Shown here one piece after another: positions 1 to 13,200 of a DNA stretch of 64,000 bases. Every line of letters begins with the position of its first letter. Position 1 is the stretch's first letter. The notes below the pieces were generated by a model that was not told the DNA's origin, ran no database searches, and saw only the letters and a list, made by a program, of their open reading frames with translations. The DNA lies in NCBI RefSeq assembly GCF_003073045.1, contig NC_037591.1, positions 25,577,319-25,641,318 of the forward strand, given 5' to 3'. Both the position numbers and the translations under genes were made by a program. The stretch comes from Pomacea canaliculata (lineage: Eukaryota > Mollusca > Gastropoda > Architaenioglossa > Ampullariidae).

Positions 1-1100
1 AAAGTAAATAAATAAATCATTCAACCTATTCAGAAACAGCGATCACACCATCTTCGGCGAAAAATCTTTAAAAGTTTCAAGAAGACCATTAATTTGTATC
101 GTATCGAAAAAAAAGTATGAAGAGTAAGTAGTAAGTAAGCTGACACATCCTTACCTACAAAAACAACGGCGAAACGTAATAACCTCATTGTCGAAAAAGC
201 ACCACAATAGCTGTGTCCGAGCAGAAAATCAAATAAGAACTTGAAAACGGAACACGCTCTCCACAGGTAATTTTGCGTGTGATTCAACTTTTCATAAGCG
301 CCAACTCTTGATGTCTCTCTGTTTCGCACCTGTCTTCTGTCTGGCGCTCCACCTGCTTGAGTGACGTACAGGTGAGGTGTCTGTCTTTTTTGTATGACCT
401 TTAGCTGTCACGTGTCCTTACTCTCTCTTTGTCTCTTTCTCACTCTAGGAAACTCTTTTGTACAGTCCAAGTCACTTCTATTATATACGTGGCACTCCTC
501 TAACGTTCCAAGGAGAGTTATAAAAATTACGTATTACTCAAACCGAAATACAGTTCATCATTCCCCCTCTGTATTACTGTATATTCTTTTCCACTACTAA
601 ACAGGTTAAAATACAACAGAATCATCTTTGCTTATAAAATTCTAGCAGTCCCCTAGACTCTCTGGTAGTTTCCACACGCGCACACACACCAAGAATGTCT
701 CAAACGAAAAACACCATTCCAAGAAAGTATCAAACTTAAAATACTCAAGTTGAAACAACTGACCTCTCAAACAAAGGAACTCTCTAATGGCTTCAGACAA
801 AAATTACCAAAATATTTGTACCAAAATCTACGGTCATTTACTGATGCATGTCATTCACCATCGGTGATCCTAGCAACAGGGCTAACGTTAAACTGTTATA
901 AACAATTAATGTCATTTTGCTTTTTAGTACATTTTCTGATACGTATGATTTCTAGAACATTCTGTAAATACGAGGTAGTAGCCACTGCTTTTATACATAT
1001 AATTTGTAACCTCCCCGTTCTTTTTTATGTCACGCCTTTTGTTACTGTAGTATTTAATCGGTATACTTTTTCCATTTTTAGGACGAGAGCTAGATGTAAA

Positions 1101-1125
1101 CTCTCTCTCTCTCTCTCTCTCTCTC
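1101..1125. repeat. (CT)n microsatellite
   Basis: About twelve uninterrupted CT dinucleotides. A second microsatellite of the CA type follows about 50 bp downstream. Short open frames across both encode only low-complexity Arg/Glu or Leu/Ser runs and are not genes. Confidence 0.95.
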
Positions 1126-1174
1126 GCTTGCTTACGAAATACGAATAAAGCAGCAAAAGATATTGCATCTCTTT

Positions 1175-1193
1175 CACACACACACACACACAC
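1175..1193. repeat. (CA)n microsatellite
   Basis: Uninterrupted CA dinucleotide run, close to the CT run at 1,101-1,125. Confidence 0.95.
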
Positions 1194-4170
1194 GTTTGTG
1201 CGTGTGAGTACGTGTGCACACCTGCTATCAGACACATTTTAAATTATTTTTCATTTTGAAACTATAAAATATTGTAAATCTAGTCCCGAAATACTTCGGT
1301 GTTTACTCTTGAAAAGATTTATGGTACAACATGCTAAAAGCGTGACAACTGCAATGAGCAACTGCCAGTAAATGTATTTTCAGACATCATCCCCATTGCC
1401 TGTTGTCCAATTCTACTTCTCAATGTCAGAGAAATGCTGCTTGTTATCCTCTGCTTCCACTTTTAAAAGAAAAACCCAAACATAAAAAAAAAAATTACAA
1501 GAAATTTTCGGAGGAATGTATACATGTCTTATGAACACTCCAATGCATAGACATTGACCCCGAATCTAAGCCCAGTGGCATCAGCATGTACGCGGAAATG
1601 AGGATCTGCAACCCCATGTCCAAAAGATGTTTTTGAAATGTTTTCTTGACAAAGAGCCCAGGATGGGCTACATGAATGTTGAATATTCATTTCCATGCGG
1701 TAAATGAACATGCACATGATGTCATTCACCACGACCTATGCCGAGAAGGGTATGCTGGGTTTTGTATGCTGTATGTAAGCAAACGTTCTCAAACAACTTG
1801 CCAGCGGGAAAGCTTTGTCATACACATCATTCACTTTCCTTGTGCGCCGCTCCCGCCTGCCATCTGTCGGACTCATGGCGCATCTTTATACTTTGCTTTG
1901 AAACCACGGAGGTATATAAAGTTCCAGTTCCTTATCTCGCCACCATCCGCCCTGCACAATGGGCGAGAGGCGAGTGTGGCGACACAGAGAGGGAAGATGA
2001 TTGATAACTAGGGTAAATTCCACAAAGTGCAGCGAGAAGCGAGGTTGGCGACACAATGAGTTGAGGCCATGTGTGAAACTGTGATAAAACAGGAAAAAAA
2101 GTCTTGAGGTCTGAGTTTGGGTGGGGAGCGTGTGTACACTGAGCCATTCACATCGACGGCTTTAATACTGCCGTTACCGCTTCAGTCAGGACTTTCAGAT
2201 GATTTCATCAGGATTTTTAATAAAACGTAATATTTTTTTTAAATCATTTTTGGTGTTGGGCACTGTAAAAAGTTAATGCCGGATACAACAATAAATGAGT
2301 AGCCGTTGCAGCAGGTGAGACGAAACTTCCTGAAGATTGAGAAATAAGAGGGTACATGAAATAGATGTTGCCTTAAAAATGAAAAAAAAAAAACCAAGAA
2401 TGATTAATAATGAGGCTAGTCTTAGGCTTGTATTATTTATAAAGACATACTTTCATTTGATGTATCTCTTGCATTCAGCACGTCTTAAAAATATATATAC
2501 TGAGGCAGAAAAGTGTGTGGTATGGAGAGACACATGAGCGTGTCTAGACCGGACAATGCTTGATCGTGTGCTTTGCGTGACGTGGACGACGTGTCACGTG
2601 TGCTCGCTAATTGCGTGTTCTGACGTCATTGCTTGTCATTTTCAGCCTGCATGAAAGAATCCAAATTTTGTGCTGAATTACCGACTCTTGATTGGAGTGC
2701 ATCAGGAATAATCGGGAGACAATTTAAAAAGGATACAAACTCTCTGTAATTTAATGTTCCTCCTTTTTTAACCGACATGTAATTAGAATGTTAAGATTGT
2801 GTGTGTGGCTCTGAGTGAGACGTATCCAAACCCACACCGTTTGTTCGATCCTCGCAAATCTGGCGGGAGTACGATTATATTGTACTGCCGCGGAATAGTT
2901 CAGTGCAAGCCATAGACAATACAAGTCCTAACAATATGTATAGGTGTTGGAGAACAAGAGCTGGCACTGGGACGGGATAACAGAAGAAGAATACAGCTAT
3001 AATGAACACCTTCCACGGAACAAATACAGCAGAGACTGCTTATGACAATAACGACTGTCACAGTAGTACATATAAACATATAGTTACAACAGCGACAAAG
3101 TCAGCGTCATGCACAATTTTATTGAACAGTATGACTTTATCATTGGTCTACACCTAACAGAAAAGCTAAAGAGAAAAGTAATTATGAGTAAGGTTATTAA
3201 TAATAAGCAGAGTAATGTACTCTAGAAACTAATTAACTTACCAAGTTAAGCGCTATAATAGATTATAATTGATCCCATCAGAAACAGGCTATTAATATTT
3301 TCTCATGAAAAAGGTAGAGAAAGGTAAAGTCTACAAAAGAACATAATCTCAGTATAGTATCTTATAGTTAGACTGACCTTGCAAGGCAAAGAAAATATCT
3401 GATTAAAAATATTTATAGAATATCCTTTTATTGATAACATTTGGAATGTCCACAATAGCATTTTCAGAAATAAGAAGCAACAAAAGTTTAAAGCTGAGGC
3501 AAACAATATGCACCAAAAGACTGCACCTTTCAGACTATTTCAGACATGAAGAAAAATGGCAAAATGAACATTTCAATAATTAAAATATAATTCCTGTATA
3601 TCTTTATATCTAAAGAAAGAATGGAGAACAAGCTGCACTAAAAGATCAAGTCTCAGTGGGAAGAACTTATGGGAAAACAGGATCCATTTTCAGTGAATTA
3701 ATAGTGTTAAAAGCTGTTTGCTTCTTTTTATAGTACATATATAAGCATAGACAATACCGATAATAAAACCCAGGTCTAAGGTAATCCCATAAGTGACAAC
3801 AGAATGCCAACAACACAGCACCTGCTATTTTGAAGCTATTATTAAATGATATAAAACACTCCTGAGCTAGCACTACAGTCTGAGTATCCTTTGACAGTAT
3901 CCTGTTTGAACTTTAACACCAAACTTGTGCATGTACTAAAATTTAGCCTACTTTCCTCTAAGTTCTTCCCACTTTGCAGCATTGAGGCTTGATCTTGTTC
4001 TCTCATTTCTCTCCCCCTCACAAACATCCCCAAATACACAAGAAAATATCTTTTCAAAATAACACCAAGATGTTTAGCAATTAACAAAATATACATGTCA
4101 AGTATGCAAATGCACACAAAATTATGGAACTATATTAATTCTGTAAAGAATTTTGAATAAATCATTGGAA

Positions 4171-4205
4171 AAGCGCTCTATAAAAATTTATTATTATTAT
4201 TATTT
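4171..4205 (+). repeat. LINE/SINE 3' tail with ATT repeats
   Basis: The string GCGCTCTATAAAAATTTATT is followed by ATT trinucleotide repeats. This GCGCT-(t/c)TATAAA-(ATT)n ending is typical of CR1/L2-type non-LTR elements and the SINEs that use their tails. Similar tails occur near 9,490 and 12,040 in this window. No coding remnant is visible just upstream, so this is a severely 5'-truncated copy. Confidence 0.6.
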
Positions 4206-7200
4206 AACATAATGTGCATCATTTTATCTTGTATCCTTACACCTAGAAAGCACACCCCAGCAAAAATGAATATACAACCTATTTGCTTTGATGTATTACA
4301 CCTAGCAGAAGCCACAGTTGACATCATTCAGAAGTATAAGTTTGAAATCTCTGCAGATAGTAACATTCTTTTGTTGCTTCTGTCTCTATAATTGTACACT
4401 CCTGAAAGATCTGCTGTGTTACCTCAGCTTTGGCTTATTGTCCCATAAAATTGTAATCACAAATTTAATCTGGATTGCAACTGTTGGTTCTTAATAGTTG
4501 TTGAGTATTAAAGAGCTCATGTAGATGTGTTTCAGATTGCAAAAATCAACTAACTCGTTCCCTGCAGAACACATTTAGAAATGCAGGGAAAGTGTTAATG
4601 CACGACAAGACCAAAATGAATGAGAAATGCATAAAACAAAAGTGAAATAAAAAGAAATTAAAACACCCAATATTGCATCTTTCCTTTGTTCGATGATGGG
4701 TGGGCAAGGGATGGGACCATTTTAACAAGCATAAAATTACTTTAATGCTTTATTGCACCTCTTGATGAGGTAAGTTTTCAATGTGATTTGGTTTCCAGCA
4801 CTCCAGCACTGGCTCTCCTAATTTGCAACAATATTATTAAGAAAAGATATTAAGAAAAAGAAATAATAATGTTTATAAAAAGCCTGAGGATTCTTGAGTA
4901 AAATAGTCAGCAATTTTAAAAGCTACTCTGCGCACAGAATTATTTTCAACTGATCAAAACCACACTGATGTCACAAAAGTAGGTTTTCAGTTAATAAGAC
5001 CTCATTAATATGCATTTTAATCATTCCCCCATTGGCTAGACTCTTCAATGAATCAAAATATTTTATGTATGCTAACCATGAGTGCTTAAACACATATAAA
5101 TATATATGTGCATAAAGCAAAGTGCTTTGGTGACAAACCAATATTAGATCTTTCCATAAACCTGCCAGCACTTTTGAGCTTGATTTCACGGTTGGCTGGT
5201 CTAGCCTTTCAAAGTTAATTCCTCGTGGAAATCTAATTTTTTCAAACATGATTTCACCTGTATTCAGAGACATGTGACTGGCCCAACTCTCTACTTACTT
5301 CCATTCGATAATACATTCTCAAGTAAACAGCAAAAAAGCACACCTAAAACATGATTACAACCAGCCATCCTTTAACAATTTTTTTTTTCATCATTAGGTT
5401 AAAATTACACGTGTTGGAGAACTGAGACAAGCCATGAAAATAGTCCAGTACATATGGTACTTTCAGAGCTTGATTCAGTTTGTTGGTTAACTTAATGAGC
5501 TTAAGAATTCAGAAAGACCACTAGTTACAACAACCGTTGTTCATCATTTAATATTCTTATTAGTGCTATTAGTTCTATAGCTTATATCCTTTTGTTTATT
5601 ATTAATAATATTCTTATTAGTGCTATTAATTCCTATCTTTGCTTCAGCAATCTGCTTTGGTTTTTTCCTGTGACAGGCAGGATGTTGCTTGCTATTTCAT
5701 GGCAATCCATCAGAAGGATGACTATGAACAGAAACCAGTTGAATACCATCGGTATTTGAACCCACACTTTGCATTGTTACCCTGAACAAACTTAAAAATG
5801 CAGATACTAGTTTTGCATGTATCGCAAACGCTTTTAAACAAATCCCCTTGCAAGTTGAGTGAAGGGCATCACTGACAGTGGTGACATTGAGCCTTAATCT
5901 GATAAAACAGTGTAAACTATGAACAAAACTGCTAAAAATCTGGAAAATCACAGCACTGAGATTATGATGAAAATGCTCCTACAGTTTTCAAGACTTTTAA
6001 GAGCTTCACACTCCTCCCCCACAAAAAAAATGCCTGAAAAGGGAAATTTATAAAGGTATTTTGCACATAATTTTATTTTCAATCTTTGCAGCCAGATTTT
6101 CACTGTCTATATACATTTTACTAGAGTACTGCATGTCAAAAATATCCACTAAGTGTCCAAGAAATTGCTTACTTCGCATAATTTTCCTTTTAGTATATCA
6201 ACAGCACATGACTGGCAAATTCCCAAACCATATTCTGCTCTAGTTAAATAAAATTCTGACTTTTTAAGATGTCTTGCAAACTCAGATTTCTCTGAAAAGT
6301 ACAAAAGAATTTACCTGAACAACGACAACAAATTTCCACAGTTCATTTCAAAGTAACCTTTCGAAAAAAATATATACATATATCATTCAGTGACAGAAGC
6401 AGTGTCCTTCCAATTTGGTAAGAAAACAAAACATTATATGTGATAATACCCAGAAAACCCTGGAAGGCCTCCCCTTCCACCCCATCAACCCTTCAGTTTT
6501 AGACAATTTAAATACAGCAAATCATAATCTTGGCATTTGATCTACAAAAAAATGCAATAGATTTATTAGACACAGTATGTAAACACTGAAGACTGGCCTA
6601 CCTATTGTTGTGTTAACAGCTTGGTTGAAACAGCGTATAACAAATGAATGCCTGGATATCTCAAAGCGACATCTACACACACACACACTTTCTCAGTTAA
6701 ATATATGCAGGTACAAATACTTAACAAAAACAGTATAAATCATAGGTAAAGGTAAAACTAATCGATCTGTAAGTATTAAAAACAAATTCAAGTGCTTCTA
6801 TTTACTGTATACACACTCTCCCTCTAACCCTTTTCTGTTCTCTTTGTGTGTTTGTGAGAGATAAAATAACATACTCAGAAAAAAACAAGCTGTATGCAAA
6901 CTATGTTTAAGGTATATAACAATATATTTTCCTAAGATGATCTAACATGGTACACCATATCTTGAGAAAGCATGTAAAAGTAAAATCAAAACATCTTCAG
7001 TCTTGCATGTCAGTAGGATACTAGAAAATCAAATGTAGAGTTTGGAGCGTTGGAGAAAGTCACAGGAATGTGCATACACTAGTACACATACATAAGAATA
7101 TGTGAAAAATGTCTTTTAATACAATTATTAAGAAGTATTTCTTATATTAAATCAATTAATTTACAATCTGACTAAATAGATAAAATTATACCAAGAAATA

Positions 7201-8654
7201 AATGCAGAAAAGACTTTTCATCTTCCAAACATAAAATCAAGATCCACCCTTATATTAAAAAAAAAATTAAAGAAGAAAAGAAGCAGCCCTCAATATCAAT
7301 TATTCGGAAATTTCTTCTTGCTGTTTGTATGAATAAGTCCAAACTGCACTCTTTACTATCTACATTGCTCTAATGTACACAATGCTTCAAAAATATTTTT
7401 TTCCAAGGCACTTTTCTGGTCAACTATGATTCCCTATTTTAAATTGATATATATCTATATTCAAAGGGAAAAATACAAACACTGACTGGCTGGCAATCTT
7501 GAATTGAAGGCACATAACAAAACAATAAATAAAAAGTGTGATTATCAGTAAATTGAAAGAATTACTTTCCACTAAGGGGAAGTAGCCAATGGATGCACTT
7601 TGGTGTTTTTATTCCACTGCCTGACCTGGTATTTTTTGGGAGTTTACCTTTTTCATCATAATTTTGAAGCATTTAAGGCACATGTTATAAGGTAATGCAA
7701 AGTGTAGTAATATATACTTCACAATACCCCTTTCAAAAATCTGATATGTTTTGCACATTTCCAGGACAGCATTGTGTAACAATTTATTTGAAAGACTGCA
7801 CTTCTTAAAGTATTATTTTAAAGCTTTAGAGAAATTTTTAAAAATATGATTTTTATTGAAAACTGCATCTCATCTTTTTTTGTCAAAGGATGAAAAGTCA
7901 AAAACTGACAATGCTGAAGAAAGTATATCACTAAATTCAGTGAAGAAATGGCCTTTGACTCTTACTGAGGCACAAGCAGTCCAATAATAATAAAAAAAAC
8001 AAACAAAATTTATGGTTAAAATTATAAGCAAGTTTCAGTGCTAAAAATACAAATCACAGCATGAGATATAGCATGGATAATAATAAAGCTGCAGCAGTGT
8101 ATCTGAAATATCATATAATGTGGCGTAACATATGGCCCAAAATCCAGGACAGCAGCAACACGTGATAGTCTCTCATTAAATGATTGGCTATCAAATAAAA
8201 GAGAATGCTCAGTCATTACAAAAACTAAAGTGTAAAACTATACTGTAACAGGTGCTAGGTTCTGCACAAAGTCACTGACTTGTACTCACTGGACTGTCAG
8301 TGTCCTCACTTTCGCCATAAATTTATGACTTTCTTGAGCATGCAAACAGCCAAAACACTAGAGTTAAGACAGTATGAATCATCACACAGAAATAAGTCTT
8401 GTTGTTGCTATGCTTAGCCAGTGAGATGACAAAAATATCTTCATTATCAATCTGAGGTAGGTAGCCTAAACTAACTTAGGAATATAACCACCATACCCAT
8501 GAAATCAGACCACTCAAGTCTGTCACCTTAAAAGCATCCTGTTGCATTGACTGAGGCCCTAAGACACCATTCCTTCCCACTTCCTTTAAGCAAAGTGCAT
8601 ACATAAAAGTGATCTGCATTGGTTGTACATATGTGTGTGTGAGACAGTGGCCAA
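4206..8654. other. AT-rich intergenic sequence, no gene seen
   Basis: Long AT-rich stretch with many A- and T-runs. Minus-strand frames such as 4,971-5,273 (100 codons) and 5,697-5,951 have no recognisable domain, no partner exon and no conserved motif. A short direct repeat lies at 5,549-5,628. Part of this could be 3' UTR of a minus-strand transcript, but I cannot show that. Confidence 0.45.
5549..5628. repeat. Local direct repeat, 57-bp spacing
   Basis: The string TAATATTCTTATTAGTGCTA starts at 5,549 and again at 5,606, each followed by TT(A) and a diverging tail. This is a small tandem duplication with a 57-bp period and two copies. Confidence 0.8.
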
Positions 8655-8960
8655 CAATGGCCAGTAGGATAATTCTTTATGAGTCAGCATGGACTCTCCT
8701 TGCCGATAAGGAGCGGACAATCCAGGCATCTGAGAATAAATGCACGAGAAGGCTGCATACAGGGAACATAAAGCCAGTGACTTTGTATGAAGCACAGCTG
8801 CCACATTCATAAGACCCTATGAGTTTCTACTTGCAATAGTCAAGAGGTGTAAGCTGGTCTGGTTCGGCCATATGACAAATGATACTTTGCTGAAAAACTT
8901 AAAGAAGTGGAGTGGTTGTTCCACGCAGGAACAATTCAATCAGATTCACAGTCCATTGTG
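8655..8960 (+). mobile_element. Degenerate LINE reverse-transcriptase 3' fragment
   Basis: Plus-strand translation gives LYESAWTLLADKERTIQASE followed by NKCTRRLH. This matches the widespread non-LTR ending in which SETWTL..RRIQAFE.KCLRRLL follows the reverse transcriptase. After a frame change, KRCKLVWFGHMT-like residues (near 8,840-8,880) continue the same region. The copy is broken by frameshifts and stops, has lost its RT core and is non-functional. It belongs to the same broad group as the fragments at 28,481-29,285 and 58,342-58,808 (RTE-like by appearance; clade not resolved). Confidence 0.7.
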
Positions 8961-9229
8961 TATTATGACATCTTAAGAGTGTTTTTGCTCCTTACAATGG
9001 GCAAGCCCACCATCGTCGTGCTGTGCAGATTATGACTTTAAGATCAACCTCTGACAGATATGATAATGCTGACCACTTCTCTGTGCCACAAATTAGATGA
9101 GAAATTTGGATAATGCTTCTTCTTCTCCACCCCAATGCCTCTCTTTTAATTCTTATGTTGATTTAAATGGTCTTGTTCATAACTGGATTATGTTTACAAC
9201 TTCTAAGGTGTTGTGTTGTAATTTTTGAC

Positions 9230-9512
9230 AGATGCCCACACCTTTGCTGGAGCTATGCTCCTGACTCAGTCTCTTTGTACTGAAGTGAGCTTTCAAATAC
9301 AACCTTAAAGCCCACCTCTTTAAAAAATACCTTGTATAATTAACTAATTCTGCTCACTCCTCTTATTTATCCATGCTTTGTCATGCTCACCACTGAGTAG
9401 CCTGAATAACTAACAGTTTAACTGTGTCCTTTGCTGTCTGTTAAACTGTAGTCCAATGAGTAAAGCATCCTGAGCATTCCACCAGCAAATGTGCTTTATA
9501 AATTCTATTTAA
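9230..9512 (+). mobile_element. CR1/L2-like LINE 3' end
   Basis: Near 9,290-9,340 the plus strand reads SSFKYNL then KAHLFKKYLV with one base shift, which resembles the C-terminal FKS.LKTHLF..A segment of CR1/L2-type ORF2. It is followed by a short 3' UTR ending in GTGCTTTATAAATTCTATTT, a tail like those at 4,171 and 12,040. It is 5'-truncated and not coding. Confidence 0.55.
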
Positions 9513-10149
9513 AATCACCACATTCATTGTCATAATTAAACTGCAAAGTCATTATGATTATTCTTACTTTTTAACTTGCTGTAACACAAAAACTGATAAT
9601 TTCATCATCATATTTAAACAACTATTACCAATTTCATAATAAATAAATTATTTTTGTTGGATGCCACTTGAAAAAAAAAAAGACAAACAGTTGTTTTCTA
9701 ACAACTCAGCTGCAACACCAACACTTCTATACACCCTTCAATAGTATCACTGCACTGGAGAAGCAAAAACCCAGCAATGAAAGATAGTGATCAGCAACCA
9801 TGCTGCTTACAAAACGATAAATTTCTTTAAACTAGAAGTGTTGCCAATATACAACAGCGGTAAATTTACTGTGAATAAGACAACAAGCTTATAAAAATTT
9901 AACCATCTACTAAGAAATCTAGAGTAAAAATTAGCTTGAAAACATGAACAGCCCATGCAAAGCACCATTCTTGTCTACTGCTATATATAATTGTTCCATC
10001 AGCATAATAATAAAAAGGACAGTGTGTTCTTGCCACACCCTAGCTTCAACAACAATTTCACAATGAAAGACTGATGTCTGCAAAGAGAATGATGCTGGAA
10101 TGCCGTTCTTGATCACATTACTTTTTTTTTTTTTAAAGTAGCAGTCAGG

Positions 10150-10287
10150 TCACACTTTCTCTCTTACACACACAACTGGAATGTTACCACATTTATTTTG
10201 CTGTGACCGGACCTGAATTATGTATGGTGTCATGCGACGTACAAGTGTGACTATCTCCCCAACCTGCACAGTCAGATCTGATGGAGA
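10150..10287 (-). CDS. PSTPIP1: Last exon of PSTPIP1-like gene (SH3 half)
   Basis: A 46-codon terminal exon opening SPSDLTVQVGEIVTLVRR after a TCTGCTTGCAG acceptor and ending VREKV-stop. With the preceding exon (VFTVIKPYTSQ) it forms a short SH3-like fold. The DLxVxxGEIVTLV strand and the GNIPVxxV end are present, but the ALYDY motif is reduced to VIKPY and the Trp-Trp ligand-binding pair is missing (PYIIQV at that place). It is too short to be recognised without its neighbours. Confidence 0.8.
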   Translation of the reverse strand, partial: SPSDLTVQVGEIVTLVRRMTPYIIQVRSQQNKCGNIPVVCVREKV

Positions 10288-13200
10288 CTGCAAGCAGATG
10301 TCACACAATACAAAATTACATGACTACAAACCAAATACATCAGAAAGGATCAAGAGTTTTGTAACCCATAAAATCTTTAAAGAGGATGATTTGTTTTCCT
10401 GTTAAATTCATTATTGTTAGATGATCTTTACTAATTCCCAGCTATGAAGACCCTTAATACAAATCAAATCAAATATAAATTATTTTTGTAACATCTTATA
10501 ATAAGAATCATCCTTCATAAACAAACATGACACCATTTGACCTAGTGGTATTATTGCAACATTATTAGACCTGCAACTCCCAAACCTTTATGCCCTGTTT
10601 GTATGACAGTAAGTTACACAGGGACTCTATCATTCTCTTTCTCTCAGTCTTTCCTCCCTTACTTCCCCCGTTTAAAAAAGAAAAAAACTGTCCAGTGTAC
10701 TGGACACATGTATGGATGCACAGACATATTAACACCCTGTGCCACCTCCCAAATTTTTCCCCATCTTTAAATATGGACCCATTTTTTTCCTGAGGATAAA
10801 TCAGTGCAAATGATGATTTCTAATGGTCGATTTATCAGGTCATTAAGGAAGCAATTTTCATTGCACATTCATTTTGTCCCAGTCAAAGGATCTTTTAACA
10901 TTTTTTCCAAGACATTCCTCTTCATTTTACAGTTAATGATGATAATACGACAATGATAAAAATAATGAAAAATACTACTTTTCATGGTAAAATTCCTTTA
11001 GTCGAGTACTTACCAAATGACATGACTATGAGGGCATGCGTCACTGCACCACGTGACTGCCTTATGATGGTGGTTTCTGTTCTAACATATATTGTTAAAC
11101 TTCACTTTAAATTTCTTGGCAGCGTGTTTTGACTGTGAAAGGTTACAGTAGCCTTCTACCACACTGTGGCTTAAGGCAGTCATGTGATTGGATGATGAAT
11201 GCCCTCACAGTCATGTCATCAGATCCTGTATAAAGAAGAAAGAATAACAGTGGTGATGATGATGATGACCATGATAAATGTGATGGAAGTGCCTGAGGTG
11301 ATACTTTGCACAAATTATTTAATCTTCTCACCTGACTTGTGTAGGGTTTGATAACTGTGAAGACGCATGGGCCACGGCCCTGTGGTGGATCTGCTGTAGC
11401 ATACAGGTCATCACTAATGGGTTCTGTCAGAAATCCAATCATTTAATGTGGTGCACAAAAATTGCCTACCTACTTCCAACTTGTTCAAATTACAATCAAA
11501 TGCAAGAAATATGATAAGCATGACTACCCTGCCACCCAATTTCAGAAATTTCAGCATATTAATGCAGTGTGAAACTGCAAGTCTTTTGTTGTTCTATGTC
11601 TCACAATGTCTTCTTCACATCCTTACTCTTACTTCACACGATTACTTACAGTCTTGCTCTTCCTGTCACCAGCACAACATATGGCCACAGGATTTTTAGT
11701 TATTGTTCAGCGAAACAATGGAACTTTCTCCTTTCCATATCTGCCACCTACCCACTATTGAATCCTTTAAACATGAACTGAGAATGCAGCATTAGTCCTA
11801 ACACCCTTTCCCTTAATGCTAGTCCTTTTTCACACCCTTCCTTTTGCAATATCATGTTACTCTCAACTCTTGTTCTTATTATTTGGTTCCTCTTTGTGTT
11901 TTCTGTATTCGATTTTATTCTTCATTAGTAATGTCATTTTTTTATAGTTCATTTGTTTGTTTTCCTGTCCCTCATATGCTGTCCCTGTTTCGTTCCTTTT
12001 CTTAAGCGCTAAGAGGATGCTCCTTAGGAGTGTGAGTATGCGCTTTATAAATTTTGCATTTATTATTATTCCTTGTCACTCCTCGAGGAGCATTATTAGT
12101 ATCCTCAATGATTTTCTCAGGTTTTTTTTTCACTTATTCAAATTTCATGGCAAGCTTTTTCCTCTGATAAGTGATTAGGAAATATTTAAAGTGCGCTGAC
12201 CCTATGCAAGGACACAAGGGAAGAAAAGGCACAGAGAGAGAAAGAAAGATTGACTCTGACTCTCAAGACCTTGTGCAGACTTTTTAGGGGAAGCTATTAC
12301 ATATACCAGCTATGAGTGTTAACTACATTCTTTGATACAGTTGCACTTGCCTGTCTAGTATTGCCTCTGAATGTTACATAAACAAAAACTTTCAAATGCT
12401 AAAATATCAATAATAATAAAATAACTATGTTTTATGTGGAGTACTTTATACAGACTTAACAAATCTGTTTCCAATATATTAGAGGATTACAACATTTTCG
12501 AAGAAGTTAAATTTTTTTTCAGATCTCATCAATGACTCACCTGCTGTAGAATAGACTGAAGAATCTATTGTACAATATGGGGAGGAATCTACAGTAGAGT
12601 AGACTGAAGAACCAGGGATGGCATTGTCATAAAGTGTTTTCATTGCGACAGGTGATCGCAATGGTGGCTGCATAGCTTGGGCAGGCAATGGTAATCGTTT
12701 CTGAGGAGCCTTCTGTTTTGGAGATTGCCCATTACTGTTGCTGTTGTCAGCATAATAATTCTGGTATACCACTCTTTCTACATTAAAAACAAAGCACAAC
12801 TTTTGAAATTTACTATGAAGCACATGATGGGCAATGTATGGAAATGTGTTAACATCTCTAAGCTATATATTGTACTCTCTTTACATATCACACATGAAAC
12901 ATTGTGCAACACAGGAATGATTTAACTGTATTATGGTCTACTGATCTGCGACATGCAAGTTCAGCTGCTGGCAAAATATGTACCTGGACGGACTGTCCCA
13001 GTTGTGTTTGTATTAATAAAAGTGAGGATGTCTTCATTGATATTGCAATTCTCCAAAAGTTGCCTTACTTTTTCACTGCTCTGTAAACAAACAATAATAA
13101 ACATCAATAAACAATAAAACATCTCACACACAATACTCATGAGTGAAAGAAAGAGAAACAGAGTGTGTGTATTCTGTGTGCATATGAGTCTTTGAGAGAG

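Larger units (their letters stand above)
1..4170. other. Intergenic, no gene supported
   Basis: I see no exon chain, conserved protein or RNA gene here on either strand. The open frames are short and show no recognisable motif or splice pattern. A TATA-like element lies near 1,911-1,918, with a slightly more GC-rich stretch around 1,840-2,150, but no transcript can be linked to it. Two microsatellites are listed separately. Confidence 0.5.

Noticed and set aside
924..1237. Two minus-strand frames of 70-103 codons
   Set aside because: They cross CT and CA microsatellites and encode only repetitive Arg/Glu and Cys/Val runs.
4971..5273. 100-codon minus-strand frame
   Set aside because: No domain, no splice partner, no conserved motif and surrounding composition is intergenic.
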